Part shown: positions 26,265-35,840 of the stretch, piece by piece
How the letters are laid out: the number at the start of each line of letters is the position of its first letter
How positions within the stretch are numbered: the stretch's first letter is position 1
DNA from: JAIBCM01 sp041395165
Lineage (GTDB): Bacteria > Verrucomicrobiota > Verrucomicrobiia > JADLBR01 > JAIBCM01
Assembly: GCA_041395165.1 (NCBI GenBank)
Contig: JAWLBA010000007.1
Location: 23,910 to 87,909, forward strand
Direction of reading: 5' to 3'
DNA length: 64,000 nucleotides
The notes under the pieces: model-generated
Seen by the model: the letters and a program-made list of their open reading frames with translations, nothing else
What the model was told of the DNA's origin: nothing
Database searches by the model: none
Made by a program: the position numbers and the translations under genes

Positions 26265-26696
26265 ATGAAAACGTATAGTGCAAAAGTTTCGGAAATTACG
26301 CCCAAGTGGTATATTATTGATGCAACTGACCAGGTTTTGGGCAAGGTGGCAGAGCGTGCGGCCGTGGTGCTGCGAGGTAAACATAAAGCGACTTTTACTT
26401 CTCACATTGATACAGGAGATTATGTGATTGTGATTAATGCCGAAAAAGTTCGTGTGACGGGCAAAAAGGAAACGCAAAAGGAGTATATGAGTTTTTCCGG
26501 TTATGTGGGTGGACATAAATCAGAAACTTTCGCTGCGCGACGTCAGCGTCGTCCAGAGTTACTGATTGAAAAAGCAGTTAGCGGCATGATTCCGCATAAT
26601 CGTTTGGGTAGGCAAATTATTAAAAAATTAAAAGTTTATCGTGGTGCAGAACATCCGCATGAAGCGCAGTCGCCGGTAAAAATGGCCCTTCGCTAG
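26265..26696 (+). CDS. rplM: 50S ribosomal protein L13
   Basis: 143 residues, standard length. Conserved segments: WYIIDATDQVLGKVAERAAV, GDYVIVINAEKVRVTGKKE, SGYVGGHKSETF, SGMIPHNRLGRQIIKKLKVY, and the ending GAEHPHEAQSP. L13 is an early assembly protein of the large subunit. The canonical partner rpsI follows 23 nt downstream. Confidence 0.98.
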   Translation: MKTYSAKVSEITPKWYIIDATDQVLGKVAERAAVVLRGKHKATFTSHIDTGDYVIVINAEKVRVTGKKETQKEYMSFSGYVGGHKSETFAARRQRRPELLIEKAVSGMIPHNRLGRQIIKKLKVYRGAEHPHEAQSPVKMALR

Positions 26697-26719
26697 AGAA
26701 ATTTAATTGAAGTAAAATT

Positions 26720-27109
26720 ATGAGTGAAAAAATTCAAGCAACTGGTCGACGCAAAACCGCTGTGGCCAGTGTAACCTTAAGTGAAGGTAGAGGAGAAATC
26801 CAAGTAAACGGCCGAGATTTTGAAGATTATTTTTGCACCTCATCCATGCGAGAACAGGTTTTGGCTTCGTTAACGGCAGTCGAAGCGCATAAAACATTTA
26901 ATGTGGCGATTAAAGCAACAGGTGGAGGACTTTCAGGGCAAGCCGTTGCCGCTCGACACGCTCTAGCGCGCGCTTTGCTTAAAGTGAATCCGGAATATCG
27001 CGCTAAGTTGAAAGAACTAGGTTATTTAAAGCGAGATCCACGGATGCGCGAACGTAAAAAACCGGGTCAACCCGGTGCTCGTAAGCGCTTTCAATTTTCC
27101 AAGCGATAA
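26720..27109 (+). CDS. rpsI: 30S ribosomal protein S9
   Basis: 129 residues, standard length. Conserved features: ATGRRKTAVASVTLSEGRGE, ATGGGLSGQAVAARHALARA, and the basic C-terminal tail RKKPGQPGARKRFQFSKR whose end contacts P-site tRNA. Preceded by a purine-rich stretch; co-transcribed with rplM. Confidence 0.98.
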   Translation: MSEKIQATGRRKTAVASVTLSEGRGEIQVNGRDFEDYFCTSSMREQVLASLTAVEAHKTFNVAIKATGGGLSGQAVAARHALARALLKVNPEYRAKLKELGYLKRDPRMRERKKPGQPGARKRFQFSKR

Positions 27110-27264
27110 TTTTGATGCTCCCGATAGCATGGGGATGTGGCCAGGCATCCTGTATCCTTTAAAGCTTTATCAGATTTTTCTTTCTTTTTTCGGCGAAAAT
27201 TTTTTTGAGCGTTGCTATATTTTACTAATGAGAGTAGTTGCTCTAAAGAAATTGATAGAGCAAT

Positions 27265-27296
27265 AAAAAAGCCGCCCAGCGGATGCCGGCCGGCTT
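27265..27296 (-). terminator. Rho-independent terminator for the SWIB gene
   Basis: On the minus strand a GC-rich hairpin (AAGCCG/CGGCTT outer stem, 27291-27296 with 27269-27274) is followed by a run of six T (27270-27265). It sits about 25 nt past the SWIB stop codon. The opposite strand has no T-tract. Confidence 0.7.
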
Positions 27297-27319
27297 GAAA
27301 TTTCTTTTACAGATTAAAC

Positions 27320-27598
27320 CTATTTTAAATGTTTATTAACGAGTTTGGTCATTTCAAACATGCTAACAGAATTTTTTCCGCCAAAAACTGTTTTTAAAGC
27401 TGCATCTGCATTGATTTGGGTGCGCACTTTTTTATCTTGCAGGTCATTTTTACGAATGTAAGCCCACAATTTCTTGGTAAGCTCAGTTCGGGGAAGAGGT
27501 TTTTCACCTACGACAGCTGATAAAGCAGCGTCGGGTTGCACCGGTTTCATAAAAGCTGCATTAGGTTTACGGGTAGATTTCTTTTTAGTTGTTGCCAT
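27320..27598 (-). CDS. SWIB/MDM2-domain protein
   Basis: 92 residues: a basic, Lys-rich N-terminus (ATTKKKSTRKPNAAF) followed by one SWIB domain, with VVGEKPLPRTELTKKLWAYI, KNDLQDKKVRTQINADAAL and the ending FGGKNSVSMFEMTKLVNKHL. SWIB is a chromatin-remodelling domain in eukaryotes; small stand-alone copies occur in Chlamydiae and other PVC bacteria, where a role in DNA binding or compaction has been proposed. Followed by its own terminator. Confidence 0.9.
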   Translation of the reverse strand: MATTKKKSTRKPNAAFMKPVQPDAALSAVVGEKPLPRTELTKKLWAYIRKNDLQDKKVRTQINADAALKTVFGGKNSVSMFEMTKLVNKHLK

Positions 27599-27741
27599 AG
27601 TTTTTTATTTTTTGGTTAAGGTTTAAAATTTGGGAGTCATCTCCTTTTTTCTGCCTCTAGGAATTAGAGGGTAGAAGCGAAGTTTGCAATAGAAATATTT
27701 CTTTTTTAAAATGCAGTTGATATTTCAAGGTGCGAATTTTT

Positions 27742-29574
27742 TTAAGGAAGTGGTGGCTGCCATTGTTGAGGCGCGCGCATGAGTCTTCCGATTAATGCTT
27801 CTCTTTCGGCGAGAAGTTCTTGAGGTAAACGATCGTAAAGTTTGAAGAAAAATTCTTCGTGAAGCAGTGTTTCTTTTTTCCAAATTTCGGTGTCGATGGA
27901 CATGAGTTGAGAAAATTTTTCTGCTGGTATTTCCAGTCCTTTCCATTCGATGTCTTGATAACGTGGCACCCAACCGAGCGGACTTTCGATGGAGCGAACC
28001 CGACCGTGAACGCGATCGATGATCCATTTTAGGACGCGCATGTTGTCTCCAAAACCTGGCCATAAAAAGTTACCATGTTCATCTTTTCGAAACCAGTTGA
28101 CGTGAAAAATTCTTGGCGGGTTATGCAAGTGGGCGCCGATATTCAACCAATGACGAAAATAGTCGGCCATGTGATAACCGCAGAATGGGAGCATAGCCAT
28201 AGGGTCGCGCCGAATTTCGCCGATTTTACCGGCAGCGGCAGCAGTGGTTTCGGAGCCCATGGTGGCTGCGAGGTAGACGCCGTGTTGCCATTGAAAAGCT
28301 TGAAAGACGAGTGGCACTTGCGAGGATCGTCGTCCACCGAAAATGAAAGCGCTAATGGGTAGGCCCATCGGATTTTCCCAATCAGGATCGATGGAGGGGC
28401 ATTGTTGGGCGGGTGCTGTGAAGCGCGTTGGGATGGGCTGCTTTGTGGCCGCAATCGGGTGTCCAGGGTTGGCCTTGCCAATCAGTAAGTTGAGGTGGAG
28501 GCGCATCGGTTAAGCCTTCCCACCAAACATCTTTGTCGGGGGTTAAAGCGACGTTGGTAAAGATTGTGTTTTTTTCGATGGTTTTGATGGCATTGGGATT
28601 GGATTTGGGTGAGGTGCCAGGGGCTACTCCAAAGTAACCGGCTTCGGGATTGATCGCATATAAACGCCGTCTGGCCCAGGCTTGATCCAGGCAATATCGT
28701 CGCCAGCGGTCCAAATTTTCCAACCATGAAAGGCTGTTTGTGGGGGGATGAGCATGGCAAAATTGGTTTTGCCGCAAGCGCTAGGGAAGGCTGCTGCCAC
28801 ATAAGTTTTTTCGCCGCTGGGCGATTCGACACCGAGAATGAGCATGTGTTCGGCCATCCAACCTTCTTCTTGGGCCATGCAAGAGGCGATTCTTAAAGCA
28901 AAGCATTTTTTACCAAGAAGTGCGTTGCCGCCATAGCCGCTTCCGTAAGACCAAATGGATCGTTCTTCAGGAAAATGGACAATATATTTATGTTCTTTGT
29001 TGCAAGGCCAAGGGATATCTTTTTGACCGGACTTTAAAGGCATGCCAACGGAATGGAGGCAGGGCACGAAATCGCCTTCTTCTCCTAGTAAATCGAGCAC
29101 TTTTTTACCCATACGCGTCATGATACGCATGTGGCAAACGACGTAGGGCGAGTCGGTAATTTCGATGCCGATGTGAGAAATATGTGATCCTAAGGGGCCC
29201 ATACTAAAGGGAACGACGTAAAGGGTGCGCCCTTTCATGCAACCCCGAAATAAGTTGTTAAGAATTGCTTTCATTTCGCGAGGCGGCATCCAGTTGTTGG
29301 TGGGGCCGGCATCTTCGCGACGTAAGCTACAGATAAAAGTGCGGTCTTCAACTCGAGCGACATCAGACGGATCAGATAAAGCTAAAAAACTATTGGGACG
29401 TTTTTCTGAATTGAGTCGCTGAAAAGTTCCGGTTTGGAGCATTTTTTCGCATAGCGCATCGTATTCTGCTTGAGAGCCATCGCACCAAGAAATGTCATCG
29501 GGTTGGCAGAGTTCTGCGATTTCCTTGACCCAGGCAATTAATTTTTGGTTTTTTGTCGGAGGAGAAAATTTCAT
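27742..29574 (-). CDS. pckG: Phosphoenolpyruvate carboxykinase (GTP), with two frameshifts
   Basis: Converts oxaloacetate and GTP to PEP, GDP and CO2 (gluconeogenesis). Start chosen at ATG 29574 (MKFSPPTKNQKL); an in-frame ATG at 29625 would add 17 residues. The first part runs through GSGYGGNALLGKKCFALRIA, the P-loop FPSACGKTNFAMLIPP and GDDIAWIKPGPDG. The frame then shifts near 28660 (ggccgt read as ggcgt) to LYAINPEAGYFGVAPGTS up to WTPDCGHKAAHPN, and again near 28437 to RFTAPAQQCPSIDPDWENP through the end. Repaired length is about 610, the family norm. GTP-dependent, not ATP-dependent, by the kinase motifs. Probably functional with sequence errors. Confidence 0.93.
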
Positions 29575-29699
29575 ATTGTTAAGTTTTCTTAACAGCTTTT
29601 GATGAGAGTGCAAGCTCACGCCCATTAATGTTTAGGGACTGCTATCGACAAATTTTCGAGGCTTGCGCTACTGCCATCTATTGCTTAAAGAAAGAGGCA

Positions 29700-30251
29700 A
29701 TGACTTATCATGTTTCATTAAAAGTCGTAGCGATTGTTTTAGGAATTTTAATCGGTGGCGGCGGGTTGTTGGGGCTTTTGTTTTCAGAAAAAATACGATT
29801 AGGTGCTAAGTATTTTCCGAGAAATTATTTTTGGGGTGTGGTGTTGATGGTGTTTGCTATCGCTTGGACAGCTTGGTTGATTTCATTTGTGGATTTGGGT
29901 GAATATAGTGGTATTCGGCATTGGATGATTTTAGCGGTGATGTTGCTGGGTTTTGCCACGATTATTTTTTTGCCCGATTTTTTAACAGCGCGAGCGTTGG
30001 GAGTATTATTATTGTTGGGGGCTGAGGTTTTGTTGAGCGCAGCTTTTCCAGTGGAAAAGTCGAGTCGTTACGTGATTACGATTTTAGCTTATGTTTGGGC
30101 AGTAGTGGGCATGATTTTTGTCGCTTTGCCTTATCATTTGCGCGATTTATTGTTTTGGGTTTGTGAGTCACCGGCCCGTTTTCGTGCTGGGGCTTGGATT
30201 CGGCTTATTTTGGGTCTGATTTTGGTGTGGTTGGGTATGTTTGTTTATTAG
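29700..30251 (+). CDS. Multi-spanning membrane protein, unknown function
   Basis: About 183 residues from ATG 29700, preceded by a ribosome site (AGAGG); an upstream in-frame start at 29628 gives a Cys-rich leader and is less likely. Five or six hydrophobic helices cover nearly the whole protein (VVAIVLGILIGGGGLLGLLF, YFWGVVLMVFAIAWTAWLIS, LAVMLLGFATIIFL). No family recognised. It is divergent from pckG, with the start codons about 125 nt apart. Confidence 0.65.
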   Translation: MTYHVSLKVVAIVLGILIGGGGLLGLLFSEKIRLGAKYFPRNYFWGVVLMVFAIAWTAWLISFVDLGEYSGIRHWMILAVMLLGFATIIFLPDFLTARALGVLLLLGAEVLLSAAFPVEKSSRYVITILAYVWAVVGMIFVALPYHLRDLLFWVCESPARFRAGAWIRLILGLILVWLGMFVY

Positions 30252-30466
30252 TAGTCAGTGATCAGTTTTCAGTATTCAGAGCTAGCTATTAAAAATAATG
30301 CTTTGATTTTAAGTGGGTTATATCTTTTCAGACTGCTTTAAACTTGTCGCTATCTTTCATTTTGGGTATATCTAAGACGAGGGACGGTGATTTCTCTTGG
30401 CAGTCAAGCTGGTCAAGTCGCTCCCTTTTTTCAAAAAATAAATTTCAAGAGTTACAGGAGTATCTT

Positions 30467-31693
30467 ATGGCAAATGCGTTAGTGATTGGGATGGGTGGAG
30501 TTGGTTCGGTAATTAGTAAAAAGTTGCACAGTTATGATTGTTTTGATCGAATTTATTTAGCGGATGTTGATACGATTTTTGCTTTGGCTTTGCATGAGAA
30601 AACGAAAAAAAGTCGGTTTCATGTGACACAACTTAATGCCATGGACACAGCGAAGTTGGCGCAGTTCATGAAGGATAAGAAGATTGATGTGACGTGTAAT
30701 GCTTCCCTTTGCACGACGAATCATTCGGTGTTAGAGGCGTGTGCACAAGCGGGATCACATTATACGGATATGGCAGCGGATATTTATTCGCCACCTGGGG
30801 TTAAGCGGCCTGGTAAAAATTCTTACGAAGCGGAAATTGAAAAGTTTAATGATCGTTTTGTGGAAAAGGGTATTACGGGGGTGTTGTGTATGGGAATGGA
30901 TCCGGGTGCGGTGAATGTGTTTGCGCGTTGGGCGGTCGATCGCTTGGACACGGCGAGCAGTATTCGTGTGTTGGACGCGGATAATGCGGAAGTGAAGGGC
31001 TATCGTTTTGCTGTGTTATTTTCGCCTGAGACGTTATTTGAAGAGTTAGCAGCGATTCCTTATTATGTAAAAGAGGGGCGCGTAACATCAGGCAAACCTT
31101 TAGAGACGGAAGTGGAATGGATTCGGTTTCCAGAGCCGATTGGGATGATGAAAACCTATGCGGTGGCTCACGAAGAGGGTGTAAGTTTAGGAATTTATCC
31201 TCCGTTTGTGGCTAAGGGTGTGAAATATTCGGTTTTTAAGTATACTTTATCAGATAAGGTGGTGAATTTATCGAAAGCTTTATCTCTTTTAGATGTGGAC
31301 ACTTGGAAAAAGGTAAAAGTGGATGGAGTAGAAGTGGCACCGATTCGGGTAGCAACGGCGAATCTGCCAAAGCCTGCACAATTAGGGCCGACGGTAGAAG
31401 GTTACTCATGCGTGGGCACGGAAGTGCGCGGAATGAAAGATAAAAAGAATGTGGAATATTTTATTTATACGATGGACGATCATCGAAAAACTTACGAAAA
31501 ATATGGATATTCTTTGACTGTGGTGCAGACCGGCATTCCGCCAGCGATGACAGCGAAATATTTGGTGACGGGCCAAATTAAAGAAAAAGGTGTTTTGATG
31601 CCGGAAGCTTTGAAACCGGATGTGTTCATGGAAGATTTTTCCAAAGAAGGATTACCCATTTTTGTTGAAAAACGTGAAGTGGAAAGGATTTAA
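30467..31693 (+). CDS. Saccharopine dehydrogenase family, possible carboxynorspermidine dehydrogenase
   Basis: About 408 residues from ATG 30467, which has a ribosome site (ACAGGAG) seven bases upstream. An N-terminal Rossmann motif VIGMGGVGSVISKKLH is followed by ADVD, then CNASLCTTNHSVLEACAQAG and GMDPGAVNVFARW, as in the saccharopine dehydrogenase C/NADP family. Bacterial members of this length include carboxynorspermidine dehydrogenase of the alternative spermidine pathway; lysine-type saccharopine reductase is the alternative. The neighbours (aldehyde dehydrogenases, PotA, GABA-type aminotransferase) favour polyamine metabolism. The partner decarboxylase nspC is not in this window. Confidence 0.75.
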   Translation: MANALVIGMGGVGSVISKKLHSYDCFDRIYLADVDTIFALALHEKTKKSRFHVTQLNAMDTAKLAQFMKDKKIDVTCNASLCTTNHSVLEACAQAGSHYTDMAADIYSPPGVKRPGKNSYEAEIEKFNDRFVEKGITGVLCMGMDPGAVNVFARWAVDRLDTASSIRVLDADNAEVKGYRFAVLFSPETLFEELAAIPYYVKEGRVTSGKPLETEVEWIRFPEPIGMMKTYAVAHEEGVSLGIYPPFVAKGVKYSVFKYTLSDKVVNLSKALSLLDVDTWKKVKVDGVEVAPIRVATANLPKPAQLGPTVEGYSCVGTEVRGMKDKKNVEYFIYTMDDHRKTYEKYGYSLTVVQTGIPPAMTAKYLVTGQIKEKGVLMPEALKPDVFMEDFSKEGLPIFVEKREVERI

Positions 31694-31711
31694 TTTTATT
31701 TAAAAAAATTT

Positions 31712-33142
31712 ATGGCGCTCAAAGTAAAAGGTTTGTTAATAGGGGAAGAATGGGTTTCTTCTCCCAATTCTTATTCGCTTCGGAATCCGTATTCTGGCGA
31801 AGAAATTGCAAAAATTCCTATGGCAACAGAGGAGTTGTTGGAGCGTGGTATTCAAAAGGCGCATGAGACGTTTGAAATAGTTTGCAAACAATCTGCGTCG
31901 GAACGTTCCGATTTATTGCGTTCAATTGCAGCGGAATTGGAAAAACGTCGTGATGATTTCATCGAAGCGTTGATTGTGGAAGCTGGCAAGCCGATTACGT
32001 TTGCCGAAGTGGAAGCATCGCGCGCGGTGATGACGTTTACTATTGCGGCGGAAGAGGCGCGTCATCAAGAAGGGCATCTTTTGGATATTGATGCTTTGCC
32101 TCCTGGGAAAGACCATTTTGGGTTAATTAAACGTTTTCCCATTGGCGTGATTGCGGGCATTACTCCGTTTAATTTTCCGTTGAATTTAGTCGCTCATAAA
32201 GTGGCGCCCTGTTTGGCTACGGGTAACACGATGCTGCTTAAACCGGCAGCCAAAACGCCTTTATGTTCTTTATTGTTGGGCGAAGTGTTATTGAAAGCAG
32301 GTATGACGCCTGGTCAGGTAAATATCATGCCTTGCTCTAATGAATTGGCCGGTAAATTAATTTCAGATGAGCGCATTAAAAAAATTTCTTTCACAGGCAG
32401 CCCGGAGGTGGGATGGCGGTTGAAAGCGGGCTGCGGTCGGAAAAAAATCACTTTGGAATTAGGCGGTAACGCGGGAGTGATTGTTCATGACGACGCAGAT
32501 TGGGAAGCAGCGATTCCTTTAATTGCCACGGGCGGATTTTCTTATGCTGGGCAATCTTGCATTAGTGTGCAACGGATTTTAGTGCAAGAATCCATTTTTG
32601 AAAGTTTTAAAGAAAGATTTGTGGATCACGTTAAAAACAAAATCAAAACGGGTGATCCCAAACAACGCGATGTAACAGTTGGGCCGATGATTGATGAAGG
32701 CTCTTTAAAACGCATTGATAGTTGGGTGCAAGAAGCAGCGAAAGAAGGCGCTAAGGTGCTCGTGGGTGGAAAAGTTAATGGCAACTGTTTTGAAGCGACC
32801 GTTTTGGATGGTGTGAAAGCGGGCATGAAGGTTTGCGCTCAGGAAGTTTTTGCGCCGGTGGTGACGCTGCAATCGTATCGAACGTATGATGAAGCATTGC
32901 AGATAGTGAATGATTCACGTTACGGTTTGCAAGCGGGCGTTTTTACCAACGACATGAAACGTGCGATGCAAGCTTTTACCGAGCTGGAAGTGGGCGGTGT
33001 TTTGATTAATCAAGTGCCGACGTTTCGCGTAGAAAATATGCCTTACGGTGGAGTAAAAGATAGCGGATTTGGTCGCGAAGGATTGCGTTATGCGATGGAA
33101 GAAATGATGGAAATGAAAGCTTTGATTTTTAATTTGAAATAA
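31712..33142 (+). CDS. NAD(P)-dependent aldehyde dehydrogenase
   Basis: 476 residues, standard ALDH fold. The cofactor/catalytic Asn region TPFNFPLNLVAHKVAP, the Gly motif SFTGSPEVGW, the catalytic Glu in ITLELGGNAG and the nucleophile Cys283 in AGQSCISVQR are all present. It resembles the lactaldehyde/succinate-semialdehyde/non-phosphorylating glyceraldehyde-phosphate group. It is 18 nt after the saccharopine-family gene and 20 nt before the next aldehyde dehydrogenase, so the three probably form one operon. Substrate not determined; succinate semialdehyde from GABA is a reasonable guess. Confidence 0.88.
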   Translation: MALKVKGLLIGEEWVSSPNSYSLRNPYSGEEIAKIPMATEELLERGIQKAHETFEIVCKQSASERSDLLRSIAAELEKRRDDFIEALIVEAGKPITFAEVEASRAVMTFTIAAEEARHQEGHLLDIDALPPGKDHFGLIKRFPIGVIAGITPFNFPLNLVAHKVAPCLATGNTMLLKPAAKTPLCSLLLGEVLLKAGMTPGQVNIMPCSNELAGKLISDERIKKISFTGSPEVGWRLKAGCGRKKITLELGGNAGVIVHDDADWEAAIPLIATGGFSYAGQSCISVQRILVQESIFESFKERFVDHVKNKIKTGDPKQRDVTVGPMIDEGSLKRIDSWVQEAAKEGAKVLVGGKVNGNCFEATVLDGVKAGMKVCAQEVFAPVVTLQSYRTYDEALQIVNDSRYGLQAGVFTNDMKRAMQAFTELEVGGVLINQVPTFRVENMPYGGVKDSGFGREGLRYAMEEMMEMKALIFNLK

Positions 33143-33162
33143 GAAAGCGGAAAGGAACAGTC

Positions 33163-34641
33163 ATGAGCTTAGGAAAAATGTATATTGATGGGAAATGGGT
33201 AGCGGCTGCTGAGGGGGGCACACGCGATATTTTGAATCCTGCGACTAACGAGGTTATTGCAACGGTGGCAGAAGGCTCAGCGAAAGATGCGGAGCGCGCG
33301 GTTTTGGCAGCGCGAAAAGCGTTTGATGAAGGACCTTGGCCGCAGAAATTAGCCCTAGAGCGAGCGACACTTTTATTTAAGTTGGCAGATAAAATCGAAG
33401 CGCATGCCGATGAGCTTGCAGAGCTGGACACACGCAATATGGGCAAACCGTTGCGCGAAGCTAAATTCGATGTAGCAGACACAGTGAACTGTTTTCGTTA
33501 TTATGCCGGCCTGATTACCAAATCGTTGGGGCAAACGTATGAGGTGCCGGATCCTAATATCACGTCGATGGTAGTTCGCGAACCGATCGGTGTGTGTGCC
33601 CAAATTATTCCCTGGAATTATCCGCTTTTAATGGCGGCCTGGAAATTGGCGCCGGGATTGGCAGCAGGGAATTGTTGTATTTTGAAACCGGCAGAAACGA
33701 CACCTTTATCTGTTATTCGATTATTTGAGTTGATTGACGAATTAGGATTTCCACCTGGCAGTGTGCAATTAGTGTTGGGTGCGGGACCTGCCGTTGGCAT
33801 GCCTTTAGCGGAAAGTCACCAGGTTGATAAAATTGCGTTTACCGGTGGAACCGTGACAGGGCGCAAAATCATGCAAGCTGCTGTGGGTAATTTGAAAAAA
33901 GTGACGCTCGAATTGGGCGGAAAAAGTCCCAATATTATTTTTGCTGACACGGATCCCGATGTGGCTTTGGAATTTGCGATGTTTGGGATTTTGGCGAATC
34001 AAGGTGAGGTTTGTAGCGCAGGTTCACGGTTGCTTTTGGAAAAATCGATGGCGGACAAATTTTTGCCACGGTTAGCGTCTGCTTTTCAAAAAGTAAAAGT
34101 GGGTGATGGCATGGAGCCGGAAACAGAAATGGGGCCATTGATTACTAAACCGCATATGGAAAAAGTTTTGAATTATATCGAGGTTGGAAAAAAAGAAGGC
34201 GCGGAATTGCTTTGTGGCGGAAATCGTTTGACCCAAGGCAACTTGGCTAAAGGTAATTTCGTAGCGCCTACTTTATTTGTTAAAACCGATCCTAACATGC
34301 GGGTTGTTAAAGAAGAAATTTTTGGTCCTGTTTTGGTGGTGCAGCTTTTTTCGGATGAAGCAGAAGCGGTGCGTATGGCGAATGACACGATTTATGGATT
34401 GGCAGGAGGTGTTTTTACTAAAGATGAAGCGAAAGGTCTGCGCATTTTAAGAAAATTGCGAGCGGGCATTACTTGGCTCAATACTTATCATCCTACTTTT
34501 AATGAAGCACCTTGGGGCGGTTATAAACAGTCAGGTATGGGTCGTGAGTTGGGAACTTATGGATTAGACGCTTATTTGGAGACGAAGCAGATTAATATTA
34601 ATCTCGCGCCGCAACGGGTAAATTGGTTTAGTCAACTTTAA
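33163..34641 (+). CDS. Aldehyde dehydrogenase, betaine/aminobutyraldehyde type
   Basis: 492 residues. Catalytic Asn in IIPWNYPLLMAAWKLAP, SxTGGTVTGR motif, Glu in VTLELGGKSPNIIF and nucleophile Cys284 in NQGEVCSAGSR. The C-terminal NEAPWGGYKQSGMGRELG and the ending close to INLAPQRVNWF are typical of betaine-aldehyde and 4-aminobutyraldehyde dehydrogenases. In a putrescine-degrading context it would oxidise 4-aminobutyraldehyde to GABA. Good ribosome site (GGAAAGGA) upstream. Confidence 0.9.
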   Translation: MSLGKMYIDGKWVAAAEGGTRDILNPATNEVIATVAEGSAKDAERAVLAARKAFDEGPWPQKLALERATLLFKLADKIEAHADELAELDTRNMGKPLREAKFDVADTVNCFRYYAGLITKSLGQTYEVPDPNITSMVVREPIGVCAQIIPWNYPLLMAAWKLAPGLAAGNCCILKPAETTPLSVIRLFELIDELGFPPGSVQLVLGAGPAVGMPLAESHQVDKIAFTGGTVTGRKIMQAAVGNLKKVTLELGGKSPNIIFADTDPDVALEFAMFGILANQGEVCSAGSRLLLEKSMADKFLPRLASAFQKVKVGDGMEPETEMGPLITKPHMEKVLNYIEVGKKEGAELLCGGNRLTQGNLAKGNFVAPTLFVKTDPNMRVVKEEIFGPVLVVQLFSDEAEAVRMANDTIYGLAGGVFTKDEAKGLRILRKLRAGITWLNTYHPTFNEAPWGGYKQSGMGRELGTYGLDAYLETKQININLAPQRVNWFSQL

Positions 34642-34719
34642 AAAATATTCTTAATGTTAATAATATTAAAAAACTCTTGCAGTCTTTCTTTGAAAGCGCG
34701 ATAAAGCTTCTGCTCCCCT

Positions 34720-35802
34720 ATGGAATACATGGTAGAACTTTTAGGAATCGTGAAGCGATTTGGTTCTTTTACCGCTATCAGCGATGTCACACTTCAAATT
34801 AAACCCGGCGAATTCATGACGTTTTTAGGCCCTTCGGGCTGTGGTAAAACGACATTGTTGCGAATGATTTCGGGTTTTGACACGCCTACTGAAGGTCGCG
34901 TGCTTTTGGCTGGTGAAGATGTAACGTTTGTGCCCCCGCACAAACGTAATGTGAATCAAGTTTTTCAAAGTTATGCGCTTTTTCCGCATTTAACTGTTCG
35001 TGAAAACATTGAGTTTGGTTTGAAGATGCAAAAGGTGCCTAAATCGGAAATGATTGAGCGGGTAAACTCTGCCGTCGAGATTGTGGCCTTAACAGGTTTT
35101 GAAGAGAGAAAGCCGAGCCAACTTTCCGGCGGACAACGTCAACGTGTGGCTTTAGCGCGAGCGATTGTTTGTCGACCTAAAGTTTTATTATTGGACGAGC
35201 CTTTGTCGGCTTTGGATGCGAAATTGCGTCATTCGATGCAAATTGAATTAAAACGTTTGCAAAAAAAATTGGGCATTACTTTTGTTTTTGTGACACACGA
35301 TCAAGAAGAAGCGCTTACCATGTCGGATCGTATTGCGATTATTCATAAAGGTAAGATTGAGCAGTTGGGTGATGCCACAGAAATTTATCATTATCCCAAA
35401 ACTAATTTTGTGGCGAACTTCATTGGGCAGGCCAACATTTTGAAAGCGCGAGTTTTAGACCGTGAGGGTGTTCAAGGGCGTGTTAAATTGGACGAAGGAA
35501 CTGTGCTCACGGTGAATATGGCAAATCTTGCTTCGAATGTGGAAGAGGCGTTAGTTTCCATTCGTCCTGAAAAAATTCATCTTCAAAAAAACAAGCCCCA
35601 GGGCGAAAATGTCATGGAGGTGCAAATTCAGGAAGAAATTTTCAAAGGAGCTATTGATCAAATGCAGTTGGTGACCAATTCTGGTTTAGAGCTAACTGCA
35701 GTGGTTGCCAATGAGAGCATGTTGGATGAATCATTTCACAAAGGAGAAAAACTTTTTTGTCAATTTCATCCCAATGATATTGTTGTGGTGCAAGACGATT
35801 AA
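34720..35802 (+). CDS. potA: Spermidine/putrescine ABC transporter ATPase PotA
   Basis: 360 residues. Walker A GPSGCGKTT (about 38), Q-loop NQVFQSYALFPHLTVRENI, signature LSGGQRQRVALARAI, Walker B VLLLDEPLSALD and switch VTHDQEEALTMSDRI, followed by a C-terminal TOBE-type regulatory domain (about 285-355). The order and the FIGQANI segment after the ATPase domain match PotA. It would energise polyamine uptake, but no permease (potB, potC) or binding protein (potD) is adjacent. The start may be ATG 34720 or 34729. Confidence 0.88.
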   Translation: MEYMVELLGIVKRFGSFTAISDVTLQIKPGEFMTFLGPSGCGKTTLLRMISGFDTPTEGRVLLAGEDVTFVPPHKRNVNQVFQSYALFPHLTVRENIEFGLKMQKVPKSEMIERVNSAVEIVALTGFEERKPSQLSGGQRQRVALARAIVCRPKVLLLDEPLSALDAKLRHSMQIELKRLQKKLGITFVFVTHDQEEALTMSDRIAIIHKGKIEQLGDATEIYHYPKTNFVANFIGQANILKARVLDREGVQGRVKLDEGTVLTVNMANLASNVEEALVSIRPEKIHLQKNKPQGENVMEVQIQEEIFKGAIDQMQLVTNSGLELTAVVANESMLDESFHKGEKLFCQFHPNDIVVVQDD

Positions 35803-35840
35803 ACGTTTGTTTATTCTTAATTTCGCATTAGGCTCATTTT

